Assembly (NCBI GenBank): GCA_023150455.1
Contig: JAKLKW010000083.1
Span: 1 to 32,890, forward strand
Length of the DNA stretch: 32,890 bases
From: Alphaproteobacteria bacterium
Lineage (GTDB): Bacteria; Pseudomonadota; Alphaproteobacteria; JAEULC01
Reading direction: 5' to 3'
Shown: in pieces, positions 1 through 5,956 of the stretch
Layout of the letters: the number at the start of each line of letters is the position of its first letter
Position numbering within the stretch: position 1 is the stretch's first letter
The notes under the pieces: model-generated
What the model saw: only the letters and a program-made list of their open reading frames with translations
Told to the model about the DNA's origin: nothing
Database searches by the model: none
Made by a program: the position numbers and the translations under genes

Positions 1-168
1 CTGAACGAGCTGGCGCTCGAACGCCTGCGTTGCACCAAGCAACTGACCGTTGTGCCCGGCGCGACGCACCTGTTCGAGGAGCCCGGCACGCTGGAGCAGG
101 TCATCCGCATCGCCCGGGACTGGTTCGTCAAGCATCTGGGCCGCGGGCGCAGCGCGCGGCCGAGCTGA
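1..168 (+). CDS. C-terminal end of an alpha/beta hydrolase (partial)
   Basis: The frame is open from base 1 and stops at TGA 166-168, giving the last 55 residues of a protein that starts outside the window. The stretch GATHLFEEPG followed by a helix ending in DWFVKHL is the usual end of dienelactone-hydrolase-like alpha/beta hydrolases. In those proteins the His of GATH is the catalytic histidine and the preceding strand carries it into the active site. In many bacteria such domains are fused to a phosphoribosyltransferase domain; that part, if present, is not visible here. The next gene starts 20 bases downstream on the same strand. The fold assignment is fairly sure; the substrate is unknown. 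Confidence 0.65.
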   Translation: MNELALERLRCTKQLTVVPGATHLFEEPGTLEQVIRIARDWFVKHLGRGRSARPS

Positions 169-188
169 TCCGGCGACCGGCCCGGACC

Positions 189-1175
189 ATGCCCGCGACC
201 CTGGCGTTCGTCGGCGACATCATGCTCGGCCGCATGGTCGACCGCGAGATCGCCACCACCGCGCCGGAGCGCTTCTGGGGCAGCACCCTGCCGATCCTGC
301 GCGCGGCCGATGCGGTGTTCGGCAATCTCGAATGCGCGATCTCGGCGCGCGGCGTGCCGCATGGCCGCATCCGCAAGGTGTTCACCTTCCGCGCCCGGCC
401 GGCGGCAGTCGACGTGCTCAAGGCCGCCTCGGTGCGCTGCGTCAGCCTCGCCAACAACCACGTCCTCGACTATGGCGACGACGCCTTCACCGATACGCTG
501 GCGCACCTGGATGCCGCCGGCATCGCGCATGCCGGCGCCGGCCTCACGCCCGGGACCGCCCGGGCGCCGGCCGTGGTCGATGCCGCCGGCCTCAAGATCG
601 GGTTCATCGGCGTGACCGACAACGAGCCGGATTTCGCCGCCACGCCGGAGCGCCCCGGCACCTTCTACCTGCCGGTCGACACGGCGCCCGGGACGCTAGC
701 CGTGCTCAAGGAACCAATCGAGCGGGCGCGCCGCGACGGCGCGTCGCTGGTCGTGCTGTCGGCGCACTGGGGACCGAACATGGTCGACACGCCGCCGGCG
801 CATTTCCGCCGCTTCGCCCGCGCCGTGATCGACCTCGGCGTCGATATCTTCCACGGCCATTCCGCGCATGTGTTCCAGGGCGTCGAGCGGCACGGGAACG
901 GCCTGATCCTCTACGACACCGGCGACTTCCTCGACGACTATGCCGTCGACGAGAGCCTGCGCAACGACTGGTCGTTCGTCTTCCTCGTCGAGGTCGACGC
1001 CGGCCGCCCGGCGCGGCTCCGGATGATGCCGGTCCGCCTCAACTTCGCGCGCGTCGACCTGGCCGAAGGCGAGGAAGCCCGCGCGATCCGGTCGCGCATG
1101 ACCGAACGATGCAGGAAGCTGCACGTGCGCCCGAAGGCGTGCGCGGAAGGCCTGGAGCTCGACCTGCGGGAATAG
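189..1175 (+). CDS. CapA-family (poly-gamma-glutamate synthesis type) protein
   Basis: A 328-residue protein of the CapA/PgsA family, which has a calcineurin-like metallophosphoesterase fold. Visible motifs are FVGDIMLGR at residues 6-14, ECAIS near 41-46, SLANNHVLDYG near 85-95, the strand VVLSAHWG and the HGHSAHVFQGVE block near 220-230, with a late LILYDTGDF. Members are linked to anionic polymer capsule synthesis or are orphan hydrolases. No capB/capC partner is nearby, so an orphan hydrolase role is more likely than capsule synthesis. No signal peptide is seen, so it is probably cytoplasmic. The start at ATG 189 is chosen because the family begins at the FVGD strand; longer readings from 30 overlap the preceding gene and have a meaningless N-terminus. 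Confidence 0.85.
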   Translation: MPATLAFVGDIMLGRMVDREIATTAPERFWGSTLPILRAADAVFGNLECAISARGVPHGRIRKVFTFRARPAAVDVLKAASVRCVSLANNHVLDYGDDAFTDTLAHLDAAGIAHAGAGLTPGTARAPAVVDAAGLKIGFIGVTDNEPDFAATPERPGTFYLPVDTAPGTLAVLKEPIERARRDGASLVVLSAHWGPNMVDTPPAHFRRFARAVIDLGVDIFHGHSAHVFQGVERHGNGLILYDTGDFLDDYAVDESLRNDWSFVFLVEVDAGRPARLRMMPVRLNFARVDLAEGEEARAIRSRMTERCRKLHVRPKACAEGLELDLRE

Positions 1176-1199
1176 GCGGCGGCGGAAGGCGCCGGCCTC

Positions 1200-1355
1200 T
1201 CACACGAACAGGCCGACCACCGTGAGTCTGAGCGCCCGGACAACGAGCTGAGCGCCGAACCAGGCGATGCCGGCCGCGCCCAGCGCGAACACGGACAGGC
1301 TGGCGGTGGCGAAGATCGCCAGGTGGTGGGCGTTGTGTGGCCGCGCGTGGATCAT
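1200..1355 (-). CDS. 51-aa predicted membrane protein
   Basis: A 51-residue frame from ATG 1355 to the stop at 1200. It is preceded by a strong ribosome binding site (GGGGGGAG, about 2-3 bases before the ATG). The protein has a short basic/His-rich N-terminus and one long hydrophobic segment (about residues 11-40, alanine/leucine/valine-rich), so it is probably a single-pass inner-membrane peptide. An FNR-like box at 1423-1436 with a CATCCT -10 at 1394-1399 lies directly upstream, which supports a real, oxygen-regulated gene. I do not recognise a family. Before the neighbouring islet arrived, this gene lay just downstream of the acyl-CoA ligase gene. Confidence 0.55.
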   Translation of the reverse strand: MIHARPHNAHHLAIFATASLSVFALGAAGIAWFGAQLVVRALRLTVVGLFV

Positions 1356-1393
1356 GGCTCCCCCCAATTTCCGCACGTTCAGACCTGGCAGGA

Positions 1394-1436
1394 AGGATGC
1401 GCACGACGCAGGCCATCGCGCCTTGATCTGGCTCAA
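1394..1436 (-). promoter_or_regulatory. FNR/FixK-like box and -10 for the 51-aa membrane protein
   Basis: The box TTGATCTGGCTCAA lies at 1423-1436 and a -10-like CATCCT (minus strand) at 1394-1399. This puts the box centre about 42 bases before the predicted transcription start, the class II activator position known for FNR/CRP proteins. The displaced ligase gene end (stop at 1433-1435) overlaps the box. The identical 14-mer, reverse complemented, precedes the HtrA gene at 24487. Confidence 0.6.
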
Positions 1437-1589
1437 TTGCGGGCGGGCGGATCGAACAGCGCATGGCCGGCATAAAGGCGGTCGATCTCAGCGGCATAGC
1501 GCCGCTCGAGCCGGTCGCGCTTGATCTTCAAGGTCGGCGTCAGCAGGCCGTTCTCGGTGGTCCAGGCGTCGAAGGTGGCGTGCACGGCG
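1433..1589 (-). pseudogene. Displaced 3' end of the acyl-CoA ligase gene
   Basis: Bases 1467-1589 are identical to 3998-4120 inside the intact ligase gene, in the same orientation. To the left of the repeat the reading frame continues as GHALFDPPARN and stops at TGA (1435-1433). The intact gene instead ends with a different tail, FQSSRVPVEPTDSK. I infer that this fragment is the original chromosomal 3' end, cut off when the islet inserted. It has no start codon or promoter of its own and is not expected to be translated. Confidence 0.75.
1467..1589 (+). repeat. Left copy of 123-bp perfect direct repeat
   Basis: This 123-bp segment is identical, base for base, to 3998-4120. It consists of ligase coding sequence. 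The two copies bound the low-GC three-gene islet, so this is the left junction (attL-like) of the insertion. The flanks differ immediately outside the repeat on both sides. Confidence 0.9.
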
Positions 1590-1783
1590 TCTTCTGGCGC
1601 CCCTTGCTCGGCCGACCACTACCCCCTCCAGCGATGAAGCGTCCACTTATGCGAGCGCTACCCGCCAAGACCATGCTGGCCCGCGTGGCAGACCGATAAA
1701 AACGGCTACCTTCCGCAATGCGCTCGACTCACGGTTGCCATGCACCTAATATAATTATTATTGCTCAGTGACGGGGGCGTTCG
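1590..1783 (+). promoter_or_regulatory. Islet leader with AT-rich promoter region
   Basis: No gene is visible here. Base composition falls from GC-rich to AT-rich across this stretch, ending in a run around 1749-1761 that contains TATAAT at 1750-1755, 29 bases before the ParA ATG. No good -35 hexamer sits 16-18 bases upstream of it, so the promoter is plausible but not certain. A G-rich ribosome binding site (GGGGGCG) precedes ATG 1784. Confidence 0.4.
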
Positions 1784-2647
1784 ATGTCTAAAGCTGCAAA
1801 GGGGGCCGGAAAGAAAGGGGCAGCGGGAAGAAATCAAACGGTCGTCGTATCCTGCGTCAACCTTAAAGGCGGCGTAGGAAAAACTGCGATCGCCGTTAAT
1901 TTTGCGGCCTATTGCGGCTCGAAAGGGTTGCGCACTTTACTAATTGATCTTGATCCTCAGACAAACTCAACCTTCTCCTGTATGTCTCCAGAGAAGTGGG
2001 AGAAGCACGCAAAAACCAAGGGAACTGTCGCCGACTTGCTTGGAGTGCGACAGCATACGAGTGCTGAAGGCAAGGCCAAGACTGTCGAATCCGTCATCAT
2101 CAAGGACGTGTTTCCCTCGGTTGATCTAATTCCTTCGCACCTTGACCTGTTCACCATTGATCTTGATTTGAGTTCTCAAGTATCGCGAGAAACTCGCCTT
2201 AGGCGCGCAATCAGGGACGTACTGGACGACTACGACATCGTCGTATGCGACTGTCCGCCAAACCTGACAATCCCGACCCAGAATGCGCTCGCGGCCAGCA
2301 CTCACTACTTGGTGCCAGTATCGCTGGATTTTTTGTCAAGCATCGGTATTGCCCTCCTTCTCGGTCGAATAAAGAAGCTGTCCGACGACTTAGAAATCCC
2401 GCTGACGAACGCCGGCATCGTAATTTCCCGAGTTGGGCGAAAGTCGTATTTCCGATCACAGACCGCTCAGAGCTTGAAAGCGACGTTTAAGGGCATGGTA
2501 CTATCCGCGCAAATTTCCGAGCGGAGCGCGGTGGCGGAGTCAGCGGCAAAAAACATTTCTGTGTTTTCCACGGCCGATCACGCCGCCATTGATGAATTTA
2601 CAGCGCTTGGAGACGAACTGCTCGACAAGCTGGGTATCAAAATATGA
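1784..2647 (+). CDS. ParA/Soj-like ATPase of the islet
   Basis: A 287-residue ParA-family (SIMIBI) ATPase. The deviant Walker A motif KGGVGKT is at residues 28-34 with the signature lysine at K28. Walker A' is IDLDPQTNS at 54-62 and the Walker B strand is IVVCDCPPN at 152-160. A lysine-rich leader of about 17 residues precedes the core. ParA proteins dimerise on ATP, bind DNA or a surface non-specifically, and are switched by a partner protein; they segregate plasmids or position cargo. There is no ParB-type gene or centromere-like repeat array beside it. Instead it is the first gene of a tightly coupled trio: its stop overlaps the next start (ATGA at 2644). Codon use and GC are clearly lower than in the flanking genes, which implies horizontal transfer. 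Regulation is unknown. Confidence 0.9.
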   Translation: MSKAAKGAGKKGAAGRNQTVVVSCVNLKGGVGKTAIAVNFAAYCGSKGLRTLLIDLDPQTNSTFSCMSPEKWEKHAKTKGTVADLLGVRQHTSAEGKAKTVESVIIKDVFPSVDLIPSHLDLFTIDLDLSSQVSRETRLRRAIRDVLDDYDIVVCDCPPNLTIPTQNALAASTHYLVPVSLDFLSSIGIALLLGRIKKLSDDLEIPLTNAGIVISRVGRKSYFRSQTAQSLKATFKGMVLSAQISERSAVAESAAKNISVFSTADHAAIDEFTALGDELLDKLGIKI

Positions 2648-3021
2648 AAACGCACGAGATCGCAAAGGTGCTTTCCTCGCTCGCCCAAGTCCTGCGGAAG
2701 GGACCGGACGTTGAGCTGAGTCAGCTGTTACAGGTGGATCGGCCTCTGTCACGACCCAATCCTTCCACAATTCCGATGGCCCTGAGCGCGTTAACAGCTC
2801 TATCGCAGTTCAACAAAAATCAGTGGCAGGCGATCATCAAGGAATATGGCTTCCCAATCGAGGTTCGGGTGACTGAGTCCACGCGGGATGTGGTTGGAAA
2901 AATCCTGCGACACTTGGAGCAGGACCCCGAAGCCCGGCGAAAGTTGAAACAAGCCGTGCAGCGGTCAAAGTCGGATGTGTCGCCCGAACTGATAAACGCT
3001 CTCACCTTTTTGTTGAAGTGA
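2644..3021 (+). CDS. 125-aa unknown protein coupled to ParA
   Basis: A 125-residue soluble, largely helical protein with no signal peptide or membrane segment. I do not recognise a named domain. Its best-ordered part looks like residues 45-105: a helix with ALSALTALSQF, a short GFPIEV strand at about 74-79, then a charged helix with DVVGKILRHLE. It starts inside the ParA stop codon and ends one base before the next start (stop 3019-3021, ATG 3023). Translational coupling therefore suggests a fixed-ratio complex. By position it is a candidate ParA partner or an adaptor between the ATPase and the third protein. That role is inference. Confidence 0.8.
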   Translation: MKTHEIAKVLSSLAQVLRKGPDVELSQLLQVDRPLSRPNPSTIPMALSALTALSQFNKNQWQAIIKEYGFPIEVRVTESTRDVVGKILRHLEQDPEARRKLKQAVQRSKSDVSPELINALTFLLK

Positions 3022-3022
3022 A

Positions 3023-3775
3023 ATGTCGCAGCTGCAGGACGAGATAGACGCCAATCATTTAGCCTTCTTCAAGAGTTGGACCAAGGAGGCTAGGAGAAAT
3101 TGGAAGGCCCTGGAAAAAAATCCTGTATATCGAGCTAGCTATCGGCGCGTTACGGCGCTTCAAGCCATCAAGACACATCTGGTGGTTCCACACTATTCGG
3201 CGGAAAGTGCTGCGTTTTTTTTCGAGGCTCACAACGATGCCCTGGTGTCCCACGTAGGTGCATCAGTAGGCGCTTGGCGTTCAGCCCTTCAGGCGCTGCG
3301 GAGCAGTATTGAGCACGCTCTGTGCGCGGCCTATTATCGTGATCACCCAGTTGAGTTGGAGCTTTGGACATCTGGCAAATTCCTAATTGGATTTGCGGAA
3401 TTGATCAAATACGCCGAGAAACATCCGCAGTTGGCAAAAGTGGGCACTCAGCTTGCTGGCCTCGACATCTTGAAATCGGAATACGCGACCCTGTCAAAGG
3501 CGGTCCACGGTTCGGCGGCAAATTTTCGGATGACAGATCCGATATCCAACGTGCTGCTATGGAACGCAGATCCGATTAAAGCCGCGATGTGGTCTTCACG
3601 GGAAGGGAGAACGATTGAGGGAATTAGCCTGCTTATGGTGGGATTGCATTCTCAGCTGCTACAAGGAGCAGCCCTCTCACCGCTGCGAAGCGTCTTGTAT
3701 TTCAGCATAGGCGCTTCAAAAAGGGCCAAACTGAAGCAGGCACTTCACGTGAATATCTCAGCGCCTTCACCATGA
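3023..3775 (+). CDS. 250-aa unknown protein, possibly HEPN-like
   Basis: A 250-residue, mostly alpha-helical soluble protein. Residues 84-105 form a helix carrying RSSIEH (R93 to H98), which fits the R-x4-H signature of HEPN ribonucleases. A later LSKAVHGS at about 157-164 resembles the second conserved helix (S...VH) of HEPN-like families found in abortive-infection proteins. The overall length suits a divergent HEPN protein with extra helices. This is pattern matching only; the motif is short and could arise by chance. It is the last gene of the trio, so it may be the effector, with ParA as sensor or positioner. If the HEPN call is wrong, it remains an unknown cargo protein. Confidence 0.75.
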   Translation: MSQLQDEIDANHLAFFKSWTKEARRNWKALEKNPVYRASYRRVTALQAIKTHLVVPHYSAESAAFFFEAHNDALVSHVGASVGAWRSALQALRSSIEHALCAAYYRDHPVELELWTSGKFLIGFAELIKYAEKHPQLAKVGTQLAGLDILKSEYATLSKAVHGSAANFRMTDPISNVLLWNADPIKAAMWSSREGRTIEGISLLMVGLHSQLLQGAALSPLRSVLYFSIGASKRAKLKQALHVNISAPSP

Positions 3776-3948
3776 CATGCAGTGTGTCATTCGTTCACAT
3801 TGCAGCGTGCCATAATCAGTTCGCGTCAATTTTACGGGCATGTCGAGAGGCGCTGCATAGCGGTGCCTTGATCTGAATTTTTATCGATCCAGCGTTCGAA
3901 CCTTCTATGGATGTTGCCAGAACGGTGCTGTACTCGTGTTGATCAAAC
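3776..3948. other. Non-coding stretch at the right edge of the islet
   Basis: These 173 bases lie between the third islet gene and the new stop codon of the ligase gene, which converge on it. Composition is mixed, with T-rich patches (for example around 3880). I see no integrase remnant, tRNA, clear rho-independent terminator or repeat. It belongs to the insertion, since it has no counterpart beside the left repeat copy. Confidence 0.4.
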
Positions 3949-5814
3949 TTATTTGCTGTCCGTCGGTTCGACGGGCACGCGGCTCGACTGAAAGTGTCCG
4001 GCATAAAGGCGGTCGATCTCAGCGGCATAGCGCCGCTCGAGCCGGTCGCGCTTGATCTTCAAGGTCGGCGTCAGCAGGCCGTTCTCGGTGGTCCAGGCGT
4101 CGAAGGTGGCGTGCACGGCGCGGATCTGCGCGTGGCTGGGGAAGCCGGCGAGCCGCGCGGCGAGCCGCCGCAGCAGCAGCGCCGCGGCCTGGTCGGTGTC
4201 GGGCCGGTCGGCCGCGACGTTGTCGCGGGCGGCGATCGTCTGCCACTGCTCGCGGTCGAGCACGACGACCGCGGCGACATAGGGCCGGCGCTCGCCGACC
4301 ACGAAGGCCTGGCGGAACAGCGGATCGCGCGTGATGCTGGCCTCGATCAGGCTCGGCGCCGTCTTTTCGCCGGTCGCCAGCACCAGCACGTCCTTGATCC
4401 GGCCGCGCACGAAGATGCGGCCGTCCCTGATCGCGACGATGTCGTCCGTGTGCAGCCAGCCGCCGGCGTCGACCGCCAGCGCGGTCTGGGCCGGATCGTT
4501 CCAGTAGCCCGTCATCAGCGAGGGCGTGCGCACGATCAGCTCGCCCTCCGCCGTCGCCCGCGCCTCGATGCCGGGCAGCGGCCGGCCGACCGAGCCGGGC
4601 AGGTTGTCGGCGAGGCTGTTGGCGGCGATCACCGGGGCCGCTTCCGTGAGGCCGTAGCCCTCGACGATCGGAACGCCCATGGCGATGAAGAAGCGCGCGA
4701 CCTCGTCGTCCAGCGCCGCTCCGCCGCTGACGGCGCAGCGGACGCGGCCGCCGAACGCCTGGCGCACGGGGCCCGCAACGCGTCGGTCGATCGCGGGCCA
4801 GGCCAGGCGCGCCCATGCGCTCGGCCGCCGGCGCCGGCCCTGCGCCGTCTCGAAAATCTGCCAGCCGGCGGCAACGGCAAGGCGCAGCACCGCGCGCTCG
4901 ACGGCGCCGCCGCCCGCGCGGGCGCGGATCGCGGCATAGGCGCGCTCGTAGAGGCGCGGAACGCCGAGGAAGGCGGTCGGCCTGACGGTGCGGAAATCCT
5001 CGGCCAGGGTCTCGATCGAGCGGGCATAGGCGACGGTGGCGCCCGCCATCATCGGCAGGTAGTAGCCGACCGTGCGCTCGAACGCGTGCGCCAGCGGCAG
5101 GCAGGACAGGAACAGGTCCGTCGTCCGGGGCGGGATCACCCGGCACACCGCTTCGGCGTTCAACAGCAGCGCCCGGTGCGTCAGCATCACGCCCTTGGCG
5201 CGCCCGGTCGTGCCCGAGGTGTAGATGATGGTCGCCAGCCGATTCGGGTCCGGGGCGACAGGGTCGGTCGCCTGCGGCTCGGACGGGACGACGTCGGCGA
5301 GGGCGCGAAGCGCGGGCGACGGCGCATCGTCGCCCGCCGCAACGGCGGCATCGACCCAGACCTGCCGGAGCTCGGGAAACAGGTGGCGATGCGGCGACAG
5401 CGCGCGCCAGCGCTCGACGGTGTCGACCACGAGCAGGCGGGCGCCCGCGTGGCCGAGCACGAAGGCCTGGTTCTCGGGGCTGTCGCGCAGGTAGAGCGGC
5501 ACGACGACGAGGCCGCGCGACGCCGCGGCCAGGTCGATGGCGACCCAGGTCGTGCCATTGGGCAAGGCGATGGCGACGCGGTCGCCGGGCGCCAGGTGCG
5601 AACGGGCAAGGACCGAAGCGACGCAAGCGACCCGGCGCGCGACCATGCGCCAGCTATGCTCGCGCCACGCCGACGCGCCGGGATCGTATTCGCGATAGGC
5701 CACGGCGTCTGATGATCGCCGGGCGCGCTCGGCGAGCAGGTTCGCGAGCGTGCCGGCAAGCCCGGCGCCGATCAGATCGCAGAGCTGGGAGGAGGGAACG
5801 GGCCCGTGGTCCAC
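3949..5814 (-). CDS. Long-chain fatty acyl-CoA synthetase (AMP-forming)
   Basis: A 621-residue ANL-superfamily ligase that activates a fatty acid to the acyl adenylate and then the CoA thioester. Motifs are YTSGTTGRAKG at residues 198-208 (ATP-binding P-loop), the EGYGLTEA block, the hinge GWLHTDD...GRIFVRGRIKD and a late KIKRD region. The protein is soluble. The likely start is GTG 5814. The 3' end is remarkable. Bases 3998-4120 are duplicated at 1467-1589, and the last 15 or so residues (FQSSRVPVEPTDSK) differ from the tail preserved at the left copy. The islet therefore seems to have supplied a new C-terminus while keeping the frame open. It diverges from the ACP-ligase-acyltransferase gene, which may act in the same lipid pathway. 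Confidence 0.88.
   Translation of the reverse strand: MDHGPVPSSQLCDLIGAGLAGTLANLLAERARRSSDAVAYREYDPGASAWREHSWRMVARRVACVASVLARSHLAPGDRVAIALPNGTTWVAIDLAAASRGLVVVPLYLRDSPENQAFVLGHAGARLLVVDTVERWRALSPHRHLFPELRQVWVDAAVAAGDDAPSPALRALADVVPSEPQATDPVAPDPNRLATIIYTSGTTGRAKGVMLTHRALLLNAEAVCRVIPPRTTDLFLSCLPLAHAFERTVGYYLPMMAGATVAYARSIETLAEDFRTVRPTAFLGVPRLYERAYAAIRARAGGGAVERAVLRLAVAAGWQIFETAQGRRRRPSAWARLAWPAIDRRVAGPVRQAFGGRVRCAVSGGAALDDEVARFFIAMGVPIVEGYGLTEAAPVIAANSLADNLPGSVGRPLPGIEARATAEGELIVRTPSLMTGYWNDPAQTALAVDAGGWLHTDDIVAIRDGRIFVRGRIKDVLVLATGEKTAPSLIEASITRDPLFRQAFVVGERRPYVAAVVVLDREQWQTIAARDNVAADRPDTDQAAALLLRRLAARLAGFPSHAQIRAVHATFDAWTTENGLLTPTLKIKRDRLERRYAAEIDRLYAGHFQSSRVPVEPTDSK
3998..4120 (+). repeat. 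Right copy of 123-bp perfect direct repeat
   Basis: Identical to 1467-1589 over 123 bases with no mismatch, offset 2531 bases. This copy lies inside the functional ligase gene and forms the right junction (attR-like) of the islet. Perfect identity suggests recent duplication or gene conversion. Confidence 0.9.
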
Positions 5815-5883
5815 AAGAGACGCCCCTGGCGTGCCGCGCCGGTCGGAATTCGACTACGATCGACCGAATAGGCGCGCCGGTCG

Positions 5884-5925
5884 TTGATCCGTGTCAAGGC
5901 ACGGCCGGTCGATCGTCGCTATTCG
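5884..5925 (+). promoter_or_regulatory. FNR/FixK-like box and -10 for the ACP-FAAL-acyltransferase gene
   Basis: TTGATCCGTGTCAA lies at 5884-5897 with a TATTCG -10-like element at 5920-5925, so the box centre is near -41 for a start around 5932. The box lies in the divergent space between the ligase and the fusion gene. The rightward promoter fits the spacing better than the leftward one. Confidence 0.55.
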
Positions 5926-5956
5926 AACCCGAGGGGTTGAAACGGCGGAGCCTCCA

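Noticed and set aside
1784-2647. Calling the ParA trio a plasmid partition locus
   Set aside because: No ParB, iteron or replication gene is present and the two coupled genes do not resemble centromere-binding proteins; the role is left open.
3776-3948. A retron-like or other structured RNA gene at the islet's right edge
   Set aside because: I looked for long inverted repeats and a reverse transcriptase; neither is present.
1467-4120. Reading the 123-bp repeat as a transposon target-site duplication or insertion sequence ends
   Set aside because: Far too long for a target duplication, made of host coding sequence, in direct orientation, and no transposase lies between the copies.
3994-5712. 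572-aa plus-strand open frame opposite the acyl-CoA ligase
   Set aside because: It is arginine/glycine/alanine-rich with no domain and lies wholly antisense to a clear ligase; it is a shadow produced by high GC.
5891-5956. Upstream GTG start for the ACP-ligase-acyltransferase gene
   Set aside because: It falls inside the activator box, upstream of the predicted transcription start; TTG 5957 with GGAG is better.
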